A stretch of 64,000 nt of DNA from Ceraceosorus guamensis (Eukaryota > Basidiomycota > Exobasidiomycetes > Ceraceosorales > Ceraceosoraceae), in the NCBI RefSeq assembly GCF_003144195.1, contig NW_020290057.1, positions 39,059-103,058 of the forward strand, read 5' to 3'. Positions within the stretch are counted from its first letter, which is position 1; each line of letters opens with the position of its first letter. Of the stretch, positions 35,061 to 46,133 are shown in pieces. Both the position numbers and the translations under genes were made by a program. The notes beneath the pieces are model-generated. The model was not told the origin of the DNA. It did not search any database and saw nothing but the letters and a program-made list of their open reading frames with translations.

Positions 35061-36295
35061 TGCGGTCTTGGAGGCAGGTCTAGAAGCCAGCAATGTTGCG
35101 CAGCTCATTTTCAATGCCAAGACAGAGCTGTATCAGCTAGATCTCGTGGCAGGATACCGCACAGGGTATGCTCCTGATGGCGATGATGAAGACTTGGACG
35201 ACTCCACCAGAGGCGGGCCGGAAGGACCAGGCGGTGCGGATCTGGTGGAGGCAGTGGATCAGGCGGCAGATTGGGCGGGGGCAACGGTCACAGAGGCATG
35301 TACAACACCACGCGCAGGATCAGGGCCAATGTCATGGGCCCTCCCCATTCAATTTGGCGCACCGTCCAGTGGCTGAATAATGGGAAGCTACAGGGGAAAA
35401 TGGTCTCAGCATCAATTCCTTGAGCTTGAAGAAGGGACTCAAGTGGAGGTGACCAGGGTCTACCTGGCAGAGTCTTCAACTCTGGCATTGCACTCGACAG
35501 CATCAAGAGCGTCCACCTCCCGCACCGCAACCTTGCGCACGGCAACCTCGAGTACTGCGACCTCACAAGCTTCACCCTTGTGCACAGCAACCTTGGGCAC
35601 CTCTCTGGACAAGGAGAATTGAGAAGACAATGCCGATGCTCAGTTGGAGGTGTCTGAACCACCGCACCAAAAGGAAGCAGAAGCAGAGCTTGGATTGGTC
35701 TGCAGTGACGGAGGAATCAAGTCTCCAACTTACTTTCCTCCCACTCCCCCAGGCTTTTGGGAGAACATTGAGGCGCTCACCACCAAAGCCAAAACAAGCA
35801 AACTCTTCCAAGAACCATTCAGAGGCGATCTCCGTGCTGGTGCTGCCAAGCAGCTGCCTAGCTCATCAAAGATCAATCTGGACGAGGTGGACCGCGCCCT
35901 GGAAAAATCCGTGCTGAGCAGCTTCCTTGCCGCCCATCCAAAAGCGAGGGTTCCAGAAGCCGCATTCTGAAAGATGCCAGCAAGAAGACGTCTTGAGGGA
36001 GCTTTCGGACTGTCTTCTTGGCGCCTCGTTCGTCTCGCTCTACCTGCTTCTCATCCCATCACTGGACATCTTCTTCTAAGAGCTTTAGCCTCTTTGCAGC
36101 TCTTAGCGTTGTCAACCTCCTCTGCCCAATCCGGCACAGGCCCCGTTAGGCGCCTATTGTTAAGCTTGGGTGAGCTGGTTGGTGTTGTAGCAGAAGAAGG
36201 CGTTTTGCCTTATTGGGAAGCTTGGCGCGCGAGGATGAAGGCTGGGGCTCCTCTTCAAGAACTGCCATTGCGTCCGAATTGCTCAAGGAACTATC

Positions 36296-36345
36296 GTCAT
36301 CGCTGTCCAAACTGCTGTCCGAACTGCTGTCCAAACTGCTGTCCG
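36296..36345. repeat. 12-bp tandem repeat
   Basis: About four units of CTGTCCRAACTG, alternating A/G at one position. On the minus strand it reads Asp/Ser-rich, on the plus strand Leu/Ser-rich. Confidence 0.75.
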
Positions 36346-38305
36346 AAGAAGACGGTGATAGGAGACCTGGCTGGCTCCTTAGTCTTAGGTGCCGTGCCAG
36401 TACGTATGATCTGCCAAAGGCAATGCGCAAGGATTCGAAGCTAGCGCAAGGTCAATGGTGAGTGCCATAAGAGTTGCCTGGGGGCTACGGTGTAAGATCA
36501 TTTGATTTCACTTTATGTCAAATTAGTCAGTTACAGCAGCAGAGATAGTTTCATGTCATGTATCTTTGCACTAATGCAGGTTACCTATTACTGGCGCAAT
36601 CAGACATTGGCCAAGATGCTGGGGCGTGCAGCCCCGCATGGATCAAGCCCAACAACCAACAAGGAAGCTCTACAGGTTGCCTACAGTTAAGGCGGTTACA
36701 AGTTGCCAGAACCTCTTTTGGGCGAGCCTGGCGGCCATCCCACCCCAGGTGCCACTGCCTCCAGCAGTGCAGTTTCTAATAAATCTCAAAATGAGCTGGG
36801 TCTTGACTTTGCTCGAGTCAAAGAGCTCCAAGATGCCGCTTCCTACCTCTTCTGCCGCTCGATACAGTGCGCTCTGCAAGTACACGAGATGACTGAGCGG
36901 TTCCTTGAGCAGTGGGCTGTTCTTGAGGACCCCTTCATCAATAGCTGGGACAATGAGGAGCTCTTGATTGAGCCAGCCTTGCAAGACAATCCTCAGCAGT
37001 TGCGGTATCCCAGCTAGCTTGGTCACGTTGAAATGAGGTTAAGACCGGCTAAGGGAAGACACTGTCTCCTGGTTCTGCCTCTAAGAAGGTGCTGAGTCCG
37101 CTGACCAGGGCGAGAGCGCGTGGCGTGGCGTGGCGTGGTGTGGTGTTGCATGGCAGAGGGAGCTGGAAAAAGTAGGCAACATGAGGTTGACACAAGTAAA
37201 AAGCCCTGCAGTCCACACAATCAGACAGATGGTCATATATGGTCAGTCACACGGAAAATCAAGATCACAGGTAATAGCTTGTCAATGAGACTCACAGAGG
37301 ACCTCAGGCTAGGTGCATCTACTCCTTGTTCTCCTCATGAGTTCAATGCTCCTTCTGGTCCAGGAGGCTGTCTGCCTCCATCAAGCGGTCTGAGAGCTGG
37401 ATACTCAAAGCAGAGATGAATGTTCAGCCAAAGAGACAACCAAGAATGATGGGGAAATGATTGAGAACAAGGCTGGGCTCAATCAGACTCACAGATTTCA
37501 TTAGCTTGACGGCCAACTCCTTGATCTTGTTCTGTTTACAGGCCTCCTCCAGGCGTTCCTTGCAGAGAATTGCCTCAAAGATTGTGTTGCGCTTGGCAGT
37601 GTCTTTGGCCTTGGGGACCGTGTCTGAGAGAGGTCTAGCGCATCAAGCTAGCACCGTTCTGACTCATGCCTGCCATTGCTTCAAACTCGCAGATCACTGT
37701 CTTTGAAGCAACACTCAAGGTCAACAAACAAGTGCAAGATTGTTCAGTATACTCCAACACTCAACATTGCAGAGATGAAGCGTCAGTTTGTTTACCTGAC
37801 AATGGAGATGATGGTTGGTGAGCAAGCAAGCAAGCAACAGCGATACAGTGGTGTTGTTACCAACTGCTGACAGGTCAGAATGAATGCACAAACAGGCCTT
37901 GAATGCGCACATGGCAGCAGTTGGCATCGCCAAGACACCACAACGTTAACATGAAGACTTCAGCAATGACAACAACCACAACAGATGCAATAATGATGGC
38001 AATCTGTCTCCATTTCCTCCTCTCAGGCGCAAGAAGCGCAATACCTCCGTCTCTGACCTCAGCTCATTGTGGTCATTGTGTGCAAGCTTGCTTGCCAACG
38101 TGTCTGCTGGTGAGTTGGCCTCACTGCTATACCAGCGTTGCGCGCGTCAAGGTCATCATTGCAAACAAACAGCAAAAAGGGCGCAGACGCCTTGAGCAAA
38201 TTGGTGAGTGGTTTCTACAAGCGTCAGCCCAGAGGACAGGCCTCCTGAGGACAGACTTTTGGACGCTGACAAGGTGATGTATGTCTACCCTAAGCCTTGG
38301 TCAAG

Positions 38306-38653
38306 ATGGCCGATGCGTTCGACCCAACCAAGGCCCTAAGGCAGAGCTCTCTTGAGATGCAAGAGCTGCGCAGTCTAGCCAGCATTCCACCTGCGCTCAG
38401 ATCTCCTAGCACGTCTGACCGCATCCACAACATCACTGATCTTGTGATCACCCGTGCCCAAGGCTCACTCACAGCAATCACAGCCTTGCGCATCTCAAGG
38501 CAGGCGTTGCAAGCAAACAGCAAGACGAGCTCCGATGCCATGAGCAATTCAGATGGCATGGATGAAGACAGCCCCGCCCCAAAGTCACCCACTAGCAACA
38601 CATCGACCTTGGTCTACCCAAATACAAAACCATGCTTGCGCTTCTCCAGGTAG
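38306..38653 (+). CDS. Hypothetical ORF, possibly a relic
   Basis: An ATG-started frame of 115 codons (MADAFDPTKALRQSSLEMQE...), mostly helical then a Ser/Asp-rich tail. No family recognised. It sits in the relic-rich island; it could be an exon or chance. Confidence 0.25.
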   Translation: MADAFDPTKALRQSSLEMQELRSLASIPPALRSPSTSDRIHNITDLVITRAQGSLTAITALRISRQALQANSKTSSDAMSNSDGMDEDSPAPKSPTSNTSTLVYPNTKPCLRFSR

Positions 38654-39344
38654 CGTGCCTATCTCGCACGCTCTGACTCCTCTCCTGTGCGCCCACGTGT
38701 CACCTTGATCTCATCCATCAATGTCAGCACTTTGTTGCCAACGCAGTCATTTTGCCAGCAAATTCGCAAGCCGCTTCAGCCCTCCAGTTAATGGCCCAGG
38801 TGGCATTAACCCTACACATGCGGCGCACCCGCTTCCGTCTTACAAGCACAATGGACTGATTTGTCAAATTGCCTGACCGCCTCCATCACTCCAGATTGCC
38901 TGGACGCCCCCAAGCAAAGCCGGCAGCAGCTTTGGCCAGCTCCTTTACCTGCCCTGTACCTATATCCACACCCTCAATGCAATTGGGGTCCAGTTGGGTC
39001 TTCATGTATGTGGAAACTCCAAAGCAACCCACCCCTGGCTTGCTCTTGCCACCTGGTGGGATGGTTTGGTGAGCAATAGTGCCATCAAACACCAGGAATG
39101 AAAAGTCCAAAAGGTAGAATTGTGCCCCCAAACTCTCAAAATCTGTGGCAGCACCAATGTTGAAGAAGATGGAAGGCCTTGTGTTACTTTGGCTGGCATG
39201 CAAGTTGGAGCTGAGCCCTTCAAAGGTGAAATCTTCTGCCCCAGAGTGCTGGTCAATGCCTCCATGTGGCTTGATGCAAGCCTGCAAAAGTATTCTGTCA
39301 CCTCTTGACTAATCTGGGCAGTGAAGATTGTGGCAAGGTTTTAG

Positions 39345-39660
39345 TGAACAGAGATTTGCATGGATTGTCCTTGAGTGTCCTCAATGGCACAGCAGCAATT
39401 CACGTCTTTGGATCCATTGTCAGCAATGCTTGCTACCCTCTAAACAACCACTGGCATCAACAATCAAAGAATCAACACTTCATGAGGGAGCTGTGCAGAG
39501 AATCATTCCAGCTGATGATTTGCATCACAGACAATGCCACTTGCAGCCACCTTGCCATTATTGTCCATGATGAGGGTATTGTCAGGTATGGGCCCTCCAG
39601 GCAGCGTTCTAAAAGTGCCTGATCTACCTCTGTACAGCCGGCTATCTGTGAGGCGGTAGA
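39345..39660 (+). repeat. Unrecognised coding repeat, copy B
   Basis: Plus frame open 39305-39622, then a stop where copy A continues, so this copy looks truncated. Aligns with copy A over about 300 bp at roughly two-thirds identity by eye. The minus strand here is broken by stops while the plus frame is open, which favours plus as the coding strand. Confidence 0.6.
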
Positions 39661-41135
39661 GCTTGCTAAGAAGGTGTCAGAAGCACCCACACATGCGCCA
39701 AGAAGCTTGGGCAAGTTTGTCACACAGTGGCCCGTTGCTTTCAGCATCAAGCGGCAGTTGTAAGCAACCCAAGGTTGGCCAAGTGTGCTTGAGGCAATGG
39801 AAGGTGTTGCCAAGCGTTGCGAGCAACAAAAAGATTGTGGATATCTCTTTGCAGAGGATGCGCTCAGCGCCAAGATCGCCAAAGAGCTCACAGACCAAGT
39901 GAAGGCATGGAGAGCCATTCTTCCAGCATGGCGAGTGCCACCGCCTTGGCCTGATCTTGGCGTCTGCACACATTTCTTCATGTCAATGCTTCAGTAACAA
40001 AGACTCATGCTTTGAGCATTGTAGTACGTCTTCAAACTCTCCAAATCGTGCAACTTGGAGACCTTCCAAGAAGAGCTCCGTGCAGGTACTCGTCACATTC
40101 CTCGATTGGCCACAAAGCACTGCCAAAACTTTGCGCTTGTGTTACAATGACATGTGATGCAGGCTTGTAGTGGACTGCTGCCGCTCTGAGCCGGTATCTT
40201 GCAAGACCCAGTGCAAACTTGTAGTGACCTACTGTGGAGCTATGAGAACGCTTGTGACCTGTCCAGACCACTCGTCCTTACTGCGCACTCCGCAAACTAG
40301 CGCTTAGCATCAACCTGCACGAAGACATGCAGACATAGTACAGTGCGTTGAGGTCTCAGCTCCCTGGCAGTCACAGAAGCAAAAGATATTTGGAGATCAA
40401 TTTTGCTTCGAAGCTGAGATAATTTGGGGCACTCGCTTATTCGGATATTGATGCAACTATATTCGCCACTTGAATGCGGCTCTGTAGAACTCGCAATGGT
40501 TCGCTTTTGGAACACGCCGCAGAGAGCCGAGTCTCATATAGATCCGGTGTTTCGCGGCGCCCATTTGTTTTCATTACAGGACGTCACAAACAGCACCGGT
40601 TAGCGGCAGGTTGCAGCTTTGATAGTAGGGCAGCTCGTGATATCCACGCTTGACGACAGCTAGCTCTGTAGCCATACAAGAAAGTTTGGCACATTTTCTA
40701 GCGCACCAAAACAGGGTGACAGAATGTAAAGCGAACGCGAACAATCATTTGGCGAAACAAGACGTCAAATTCTATATGCTTCACGTGCTTGTTCGACTGT
40801 CATCGACTGGAATGCAGGAATGCCTCAGGTGCTTGTCCGAGTGGAAACGATCCTCTCTGGTGCTTGCACCATGAGTTTTTCATTGTTTCGAATTAATCAT
40901 CGTCGACCAGAATGGCTTTTCGCTGTAAGTTGCTAGCAAAAGATAGCGCTACCGCGGATAAACATTAAAATTATTGTGTGCCCACGAACGCCTAAAAATA
41001 CGAACCGCATTGCCACTACGAGCTGAAGGCAGAGGTCTGACACAAAATGAGAGGGACTTATTCGTAGGTGTCGCCAAGCTCACCACGATCACGGCCGGTT
41101 AGAAGCCTGGTTTCGAATGACTTGTGGCACTGCCT

Positions 41136-42119
41136 TTACCACTCCCACTCCCACTCCCACTCCCACTCCGCACTGCCTGCCTGAAATGCTTGAGATAAGG
41201 GCTCCTTGATGCTTGAGAGCCGCAGCTTGAGTGTGACGACGTCCTTGATGTAGAACAACAGAGCATCAGCCCATTGGATCGCAAGTGATGGTACTTTGTC
41301 GACAGAGCTTGCTTCGCATCCTCTCTAATGCGAGTACTACTCGTTCTGGTAGCATATGGTTGAAACACCTCTCACTCGTTTGTTTATGTTAGAGACACCT
41401 GTTTTGAAGAGAGTCCAACTTCCAGCGGCGCTGAGCATCATTACACAACTTGGCGACGATTTTCGGTGTACTGATCGCGTACCTATTGTACAGCTAGAAT
41501 TTCTTCTCCTAGTCAGTGCTCCATCTGGACCAATGATCACATACTCGAAAAGCTGTTCGGATTTTTGAGAGCGCATCTGAAGGATCCTGAAGCGCCGGTG
41601 GCCCTGTCAGCTGTTTTGCTTGTTTCCTCGAGCGACAGTAGGTGCGCATGAGGCTGAAAAATAAATCACTTTTGGGCAGTGGCAGCGGCTTGAGCAGACT
41701 CACCGGCAAGCCGGACACAGCACGCCTTTCTTTCGCTCCAAAGTGTGGCTCTGAGCTGGGACAGGGAACGAGCGTCGGAAGAGAGTGTGCTGGAGGTGTC
41801 TATGGAGGCCAGCATAGATGGTCCAGCCGCGGATGACGCTGGTTTTCGCGTTGTTGGCGTGGTGGACACAGTTCGACGCGCCTCCGTTTGCGTAAGAAAC
41901 CTCGTTAACTGGAGACTGAAGCAAACGTCCCGTGACCAAAGTGCTTGAAGCTAACGCAGACTTCAAGTTGGATACTGGCAAAAGAAAGCGCCTCAGAGCA
42001 TTCTGTAGCTTCCAAGGGTTTCCAAGCCGCATTGATAGGTTTAAACGACTCAACTCGCTGAGCAAGGGCCGCATCGTCGAAACAAGCAAAGGTCGGGAAG
42101 TCCATCGCATCCAAAGCAT
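41136..42119 (-). CDS. Orphan protein with presequence-like N-terminus and (Glu-Trp)n tail
   Basis: Not recognised. Four exons join in phase into 268 aa: 42119-41704, 41653-41545, 41493-41399 and 41322-41136. Introns are short (50, 51 and 76 nt), with donors GTGAGT, GTATGT and GTGTCT. The N-terminus is rich in Arg, Ser and Leu with no acidic residue for the first ~20 (MLWMRWTSRPLLVSTMRPLL), like a mitochondrial presequence. The middle is basic and helical (KIVAKLCNDAQRRWKLDSLQ); then comes AIQWADALLFYIKDVVTLKL. The last ten residues are five Glu-Trp pairs encoded by a (GAGTGG)n array ending directly in TAA. It is the only spliced model found in the gene-poor island. Closed phase over three introns supports it, but no homologue is known to me. 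Confidence 0.42.
41141..41172. repeat. (CCCACT)n hexanucleotide array
   Basis: Five units; on the minus strand it codes the Glu-Trp tail of the orphan gene. Confidence 0.85.
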
Positions 42120-45100
42120 TCAAGGAAAGGGAGTCATCAGTAGCTTCTGACCGAATGAGGAAAGATCAAGTGTTTTTCGAGCAGTGGCGGAAGTAAGAGG
42201 AGACGCAAGACAAGACATACATCATGTCTTGTGGCTAAGTCACTGTCATTCAAGGTGGCGCCACCTACAAAGCCCGTAAAGGCTGGAGAATTTCAATCGT
42301 CAGGTATTCGGGCTTCATTGTTGAGAGATGATGTAATTGTCACAAGGTTAAATTGCGAAGGTGTAGGAGCGCCAGTGGGTCACTTCGACGGCAATAGAGA
42401 GGGGGCTCCGATGCGTCACGCGAATGCACGCGTTCGAGTTGACCGCTACAACTGCCTTCCTTTCCACAACAAACGAGACACAATCCCAACTTCGTTTTGA
42501 CTCAGTAATTGTTTTCTGAAAGGTCTGCAGTGAAGGTAAGTCGAGCTAGATCCGAGTTCTTTTACCCATCTGAAGCACGTAGTACGCCGCAGGCGTCGAA
42601 TTGCATGATCGCTCTCGCTTAATTCCGTTTTTCAGTTCGTCACACTTTATGATTACATCTTTTGGAGTGCCTCTAGTTTTACTGTTTTTACCTCGCATGA
42701 TTCGCTCGCCACGGGCTGCTATCCAATCTCTAACGGATTATTATCAGCCAGGAAATATCTAGTACGCTATCTCAAGCTACTTCCAGCGGAGACAACAGGC
42801 TCGACTGCACCTGGATACCGATCAGGGCACAAGAAGTCAGCCATCAGTCAGACTGAATCAAAAGTGCCCCTTTAAGGGTAGGGCTTATTGAGTGCGTGCA
42901 AAGCAATTTGGCGCAAAGGAGAATGAGTCAATGAAATGGGTGAATCAACAAGCATAGCGTGGCAATATTCTGCTGGAGCACCCAGCAATGCACAGTAGCC
43001 AGGTCAGCCTGACTTTCCTAGGTTGGAGCCGATCACAGTCAGGTGACAAGGGTACCAATTATCACAAAATCGCCGAACATGGAGCCAGGCATGCGCGCGT
43101 AATTGTCATGGCCACGTAACGTCTCTGTTTGCGCACGATCGGCCACAAAAGCAGATATATTGTAGTCGATGCCGTCCTGCAGTGCTGCCGAAAAATTACT
43201 CACTTTGGTGGCTTGCGGAGCGCTATAGGGGCCAGACGTCATCTTGAAGTTGCAAGAACTAGGCCGCAAACGTCCTACTTCTGACCGCTAAGCTCCAGAG
43301 GAGCGGCCTCTCCATGCGGACGGAAATGATTAAAGCTTCGAGCTTGTCAGCATCGCGACAGACTAGGCGCAACACCCGTAGCGTAGCTTGCGACGGCTAT
43401 CGATAGCTACCTTGCCATGCCAGCAGCCAGGCCAAGGGCCATCCTGACGCCAACCGCAGCAGCCACAACACTCATGGAATTGGAGCAGTGATACTGGTTC
43501 TCTCGATGACTGTGAGGGAATTAATGGGGGTTAGCATCCGAGACGGAAAGTTTGTCGACAAGCGGGACAAGCTGGTTGGGTCTTTGGGTGCCCTCACCCT
43601 GGCTTCGTAGTCTCCGATTCGTTGTGTACCTCCTCGCATTGCTCTGGAAGCCAGGACTCTGCATTGATGGATAGCTACAGAGCGTTGCAATCATGGCTAG
43701 AGGTGAGCTGGCCGCGCGGTAGCAACTGCAATCGTGCTGGGGTCTGGCTTCAGCTCATGATCGCGACGCGCGATGAAATTCGTGACTATGAGGGTAGACG
43801 CGCCTTTGTCCACATCCTTTACTGAATAGCGTAATGACGCACATATCTCGAGTACAAGCAGTAATACTTACGTCCCTTTGAGGTTTTTGAGAAATCCCCT
43901 CGTAAAAATTCAAAAGGCTCGCTTTTATGCCGTCCGTACTTTCTGGGGCGAAGGGAACAACGATGACACCAACCAGGAGCTGCAGCCAATCCACATTGGG
44001 TCAGCGTTGCCAAAGATACATGCGACTGCCCCACGCAGATGCTGCTCAATGATGTTGTTGGACAACGACATCGGGCATCGTTGTGGAGATTCTGCCCCCA
44101 TGCCGACATCAGCATATCGCTTGGATTTCGTCAGCCCCGACAGCCGTCATGCCTCTCGCCACGACCACTCAGTCCAGCAGGCGATCCACTCCACCCGCCG
44201 ATCAGATCACTCATTGCCTCTACTTTAGCCCTTTAAACGTGTCTAAGCCCCCAACGATATGCTGTTCGAAAGTCCACTCTTCATAGCCGTAAAGCGCTCG
44301 CAAAGCCAGAATCTCTATTCACGCGCTGCTTGCACCGACGATGGCCGTCCACCTCAGCTTGTAGACCTCCATCTGATGATTGTCCCAATACCGCGCCGCA
44401 CACGAGAGCGGGAGAGCGCGACGGGGGACAAGGTTTCTTTTGCCCTCGTTGGGTAGTCGAAGAAGGAAGCGGATATGAGACAAATCTCTGATTGGTTGAT
44501 CGAGTAGCTGCTGCCTGGGGACGTGAAGAAGCGCGCCTCCATCCTAATCGCTATGACATGGAGCCTAAAGAGGTGGAGGAATATGCAGCAATCAGAATCA
44601 TCGCGATTGCGCACGTCAACCAGTTGCTTGCAAGGTACAAGAGCCGAGGAAATTCTGAACTGCAGAACCAGCAGAAGGAGAAGGCCTTGCACGATTGTCA
44701 AGCACGACGCCGCCGAACAAAGAGCCGCATTTGTAGAGAGGCGGTGCGCAAGATCCTTGCTCAGAACAAAGCAGAGAATGTCGACGAGAGCAACATGTGG
44801 CTCATGGATCTCCTTGACGAGGCCTCATCCAGTACGCCATTGATAAGCGCATGGCATCCTGGAGGCCAAAGCTACCCACTCAAAAGTAGCTCAGGCTAAG
44901 GATCATGCACATGGGCACACTTCTCTTGAGTTTGCCCAGCAAGTCTGCCACGTTCAACACGGGACAGTCAGCACATCTGTCCTCATAGCATGCGCCCATC
45001 GAGCATCACTACCAGATGCTTCACAGGCGTGGCTACAACGGCTGGTCAATCGCTTGTGCGAAAGCAGGCCAATTTGCTGGGCAGTGGCTACACTGTGCGC

Positions 45101-46133
45101 ACGAGCCTTTGCAGCTATTTGCTGCTTGTGCTCTCCGCGTTGACTGCAGACGAGTGAGCTTGATTGGCGCACCAGGTTGCTGCCAACGGTCACAGCAGCC
45201 GTTGAACCATTACCTTGGTCTTGTACAACAGCAGGGACTGGCATGCAGAGGTGCGATTGCAGATGCATGGACCTCTTGGCTTCCTTGAGGCGCTGAATGG
45301 TCACCTATCTTGAAGCTTGTGCTCACAGCGACAGGTCCGCTTGCCGACGGTCGCAATCACCGGCAACATCGCGCTGCCGAAGAGCCAACCTTGAAGGAAG
45401 TGTGTGTGGCCTTATGCTGCATGCAGCCTGACTTCAGATGTTCCGCGGCCCAAGACCAACTGGCCGGTCTGGAAGGATTCGACGCCCGAAATTACGAATG
45501 AGAATGGAAAGTGTGTCTACCTGGATCAACACGCTGAACACGACGCTTTTTGCAAGCTAAGGGTTCCCAAGAGCCACCACGCAAGGACGACAAAATGTGG
45601 ACCAGAACAGACGTGGTATGAAGAGCAGTCGTATATTTGAAGCAGGGAGGTGATTTGGACAATCGATGATGAATCGAGATGATGACATATTCACGATTCC
45701 TTTGCGTACCCAATTCGCGCTCATCGAAGGCACCGCGATTTGTGTTGTGAGTTGTCGTGGAGGGAGGGGGGGCTTGCTGCGTGCATGCGCGGCTGATTTC
45801 AAATCGGCTGCACGCATGCTCACGGAAGTCACGCGTCGCTGCTGGTGCAAGTTGCGAGTCGAAGTGGCCTTTGCGCTGCAGATCTTCATCAGCTTGATCA
45901 GCTGACAGATGGGCTTAGCTAACGTCAGTCCACCATGCTGTGCGTTGATTGCGTCAAGTCTGTGGGAGTAGCGTTCTTCGAAGCGGATTCCCAACAATGC
46001 GGTCCTCACGATAAATCTGAGCATTCCCTCACACTCATCCTCACTTCTCCCGTTCGTGGGGCCCCTTGCGGTGCTTCTTGCGTGGGCCTGCCTGTACACC
46101 AGACCGCCGACCCTCTCGTTCGTCCTCCACGCC
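42120..46133. other. Gene-poor stretch with coding fragments
   Basis: No complete gene recognised. Pieces that look spliced occur on the minus strand at 43.5-44.0 kb: an exon-like frame (LLVGVIVVPFAPES... to a GAC|GTAAGT donor at about 43874) and a following frame (DVDKGASTLIVTNFIARRDH), plus a textbook intron at about 43500-43602. They do not close into a gene. A minus ORF of 67 codons (43242-43039, MTSGPYSAPQATK) starts with ATG. A plus frame (44558-44899) has its own entry; plus frames at 44.9-45.6 kb are open but shift frame. Decayed genes or elements are likely. Confidence 0.35.
44558..44899 (+). CDS. Hypothetical basic helical ORF
   Basis: ATG-started frame of 113 codons (MEPKEVEEYAAIRIIAIAHV, then a Lys/Arg/Gln-rich helix and NMWLMDLLDEASS). 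The frame is open for a further 22 codons upstream, so an earlier exon is possible. Family unknown; it may be part of a decayed element. Confidence 0.3.
   Translation: MEPKEVEEYAAIRIIAIAHVNQLLARYKSRGNSELQNQQKEKALHDCQARRRRTKSRICREAVRKILAQNKAENVDESNMWLMDLLDEASSSTPLISAWHPGGQSYPLKSSSG

Larger units (their letters stand above)
33531..41135. other. Gene-poor, relic-rich island
   Basis: About 7.6 kb without a recognisable gene. It carries the N gap, two diverged copies of a coding repeat (entries at 34735 and 39345), a 12-bp tandem repeat (36296-36345) and open frames that look once-coding but do not join into a model. These are a plus frame ending 35970 (WENIEALTTKAKTSKLFQEP, then helices to a stop), a plus frame ending 37017 (VKELQDAASYLFCRSIQCAL) and a plus ORF at 38306-38653. 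The sequence style (frequent TTGC, GCAAG, TGGC words) differs from the housekeeping blocks. Old mobile elements are the likeliest source, but no transposase, reverse transcriptase or terminal repeat was identified. Confidence 0.5.

Noticed and set aside
43873-43987. Sugar-transporter remnant because of an APES motif
   Set aside because: Only four residues match the PESPWW loop and the flanking residues do not, so I do not assign a family.
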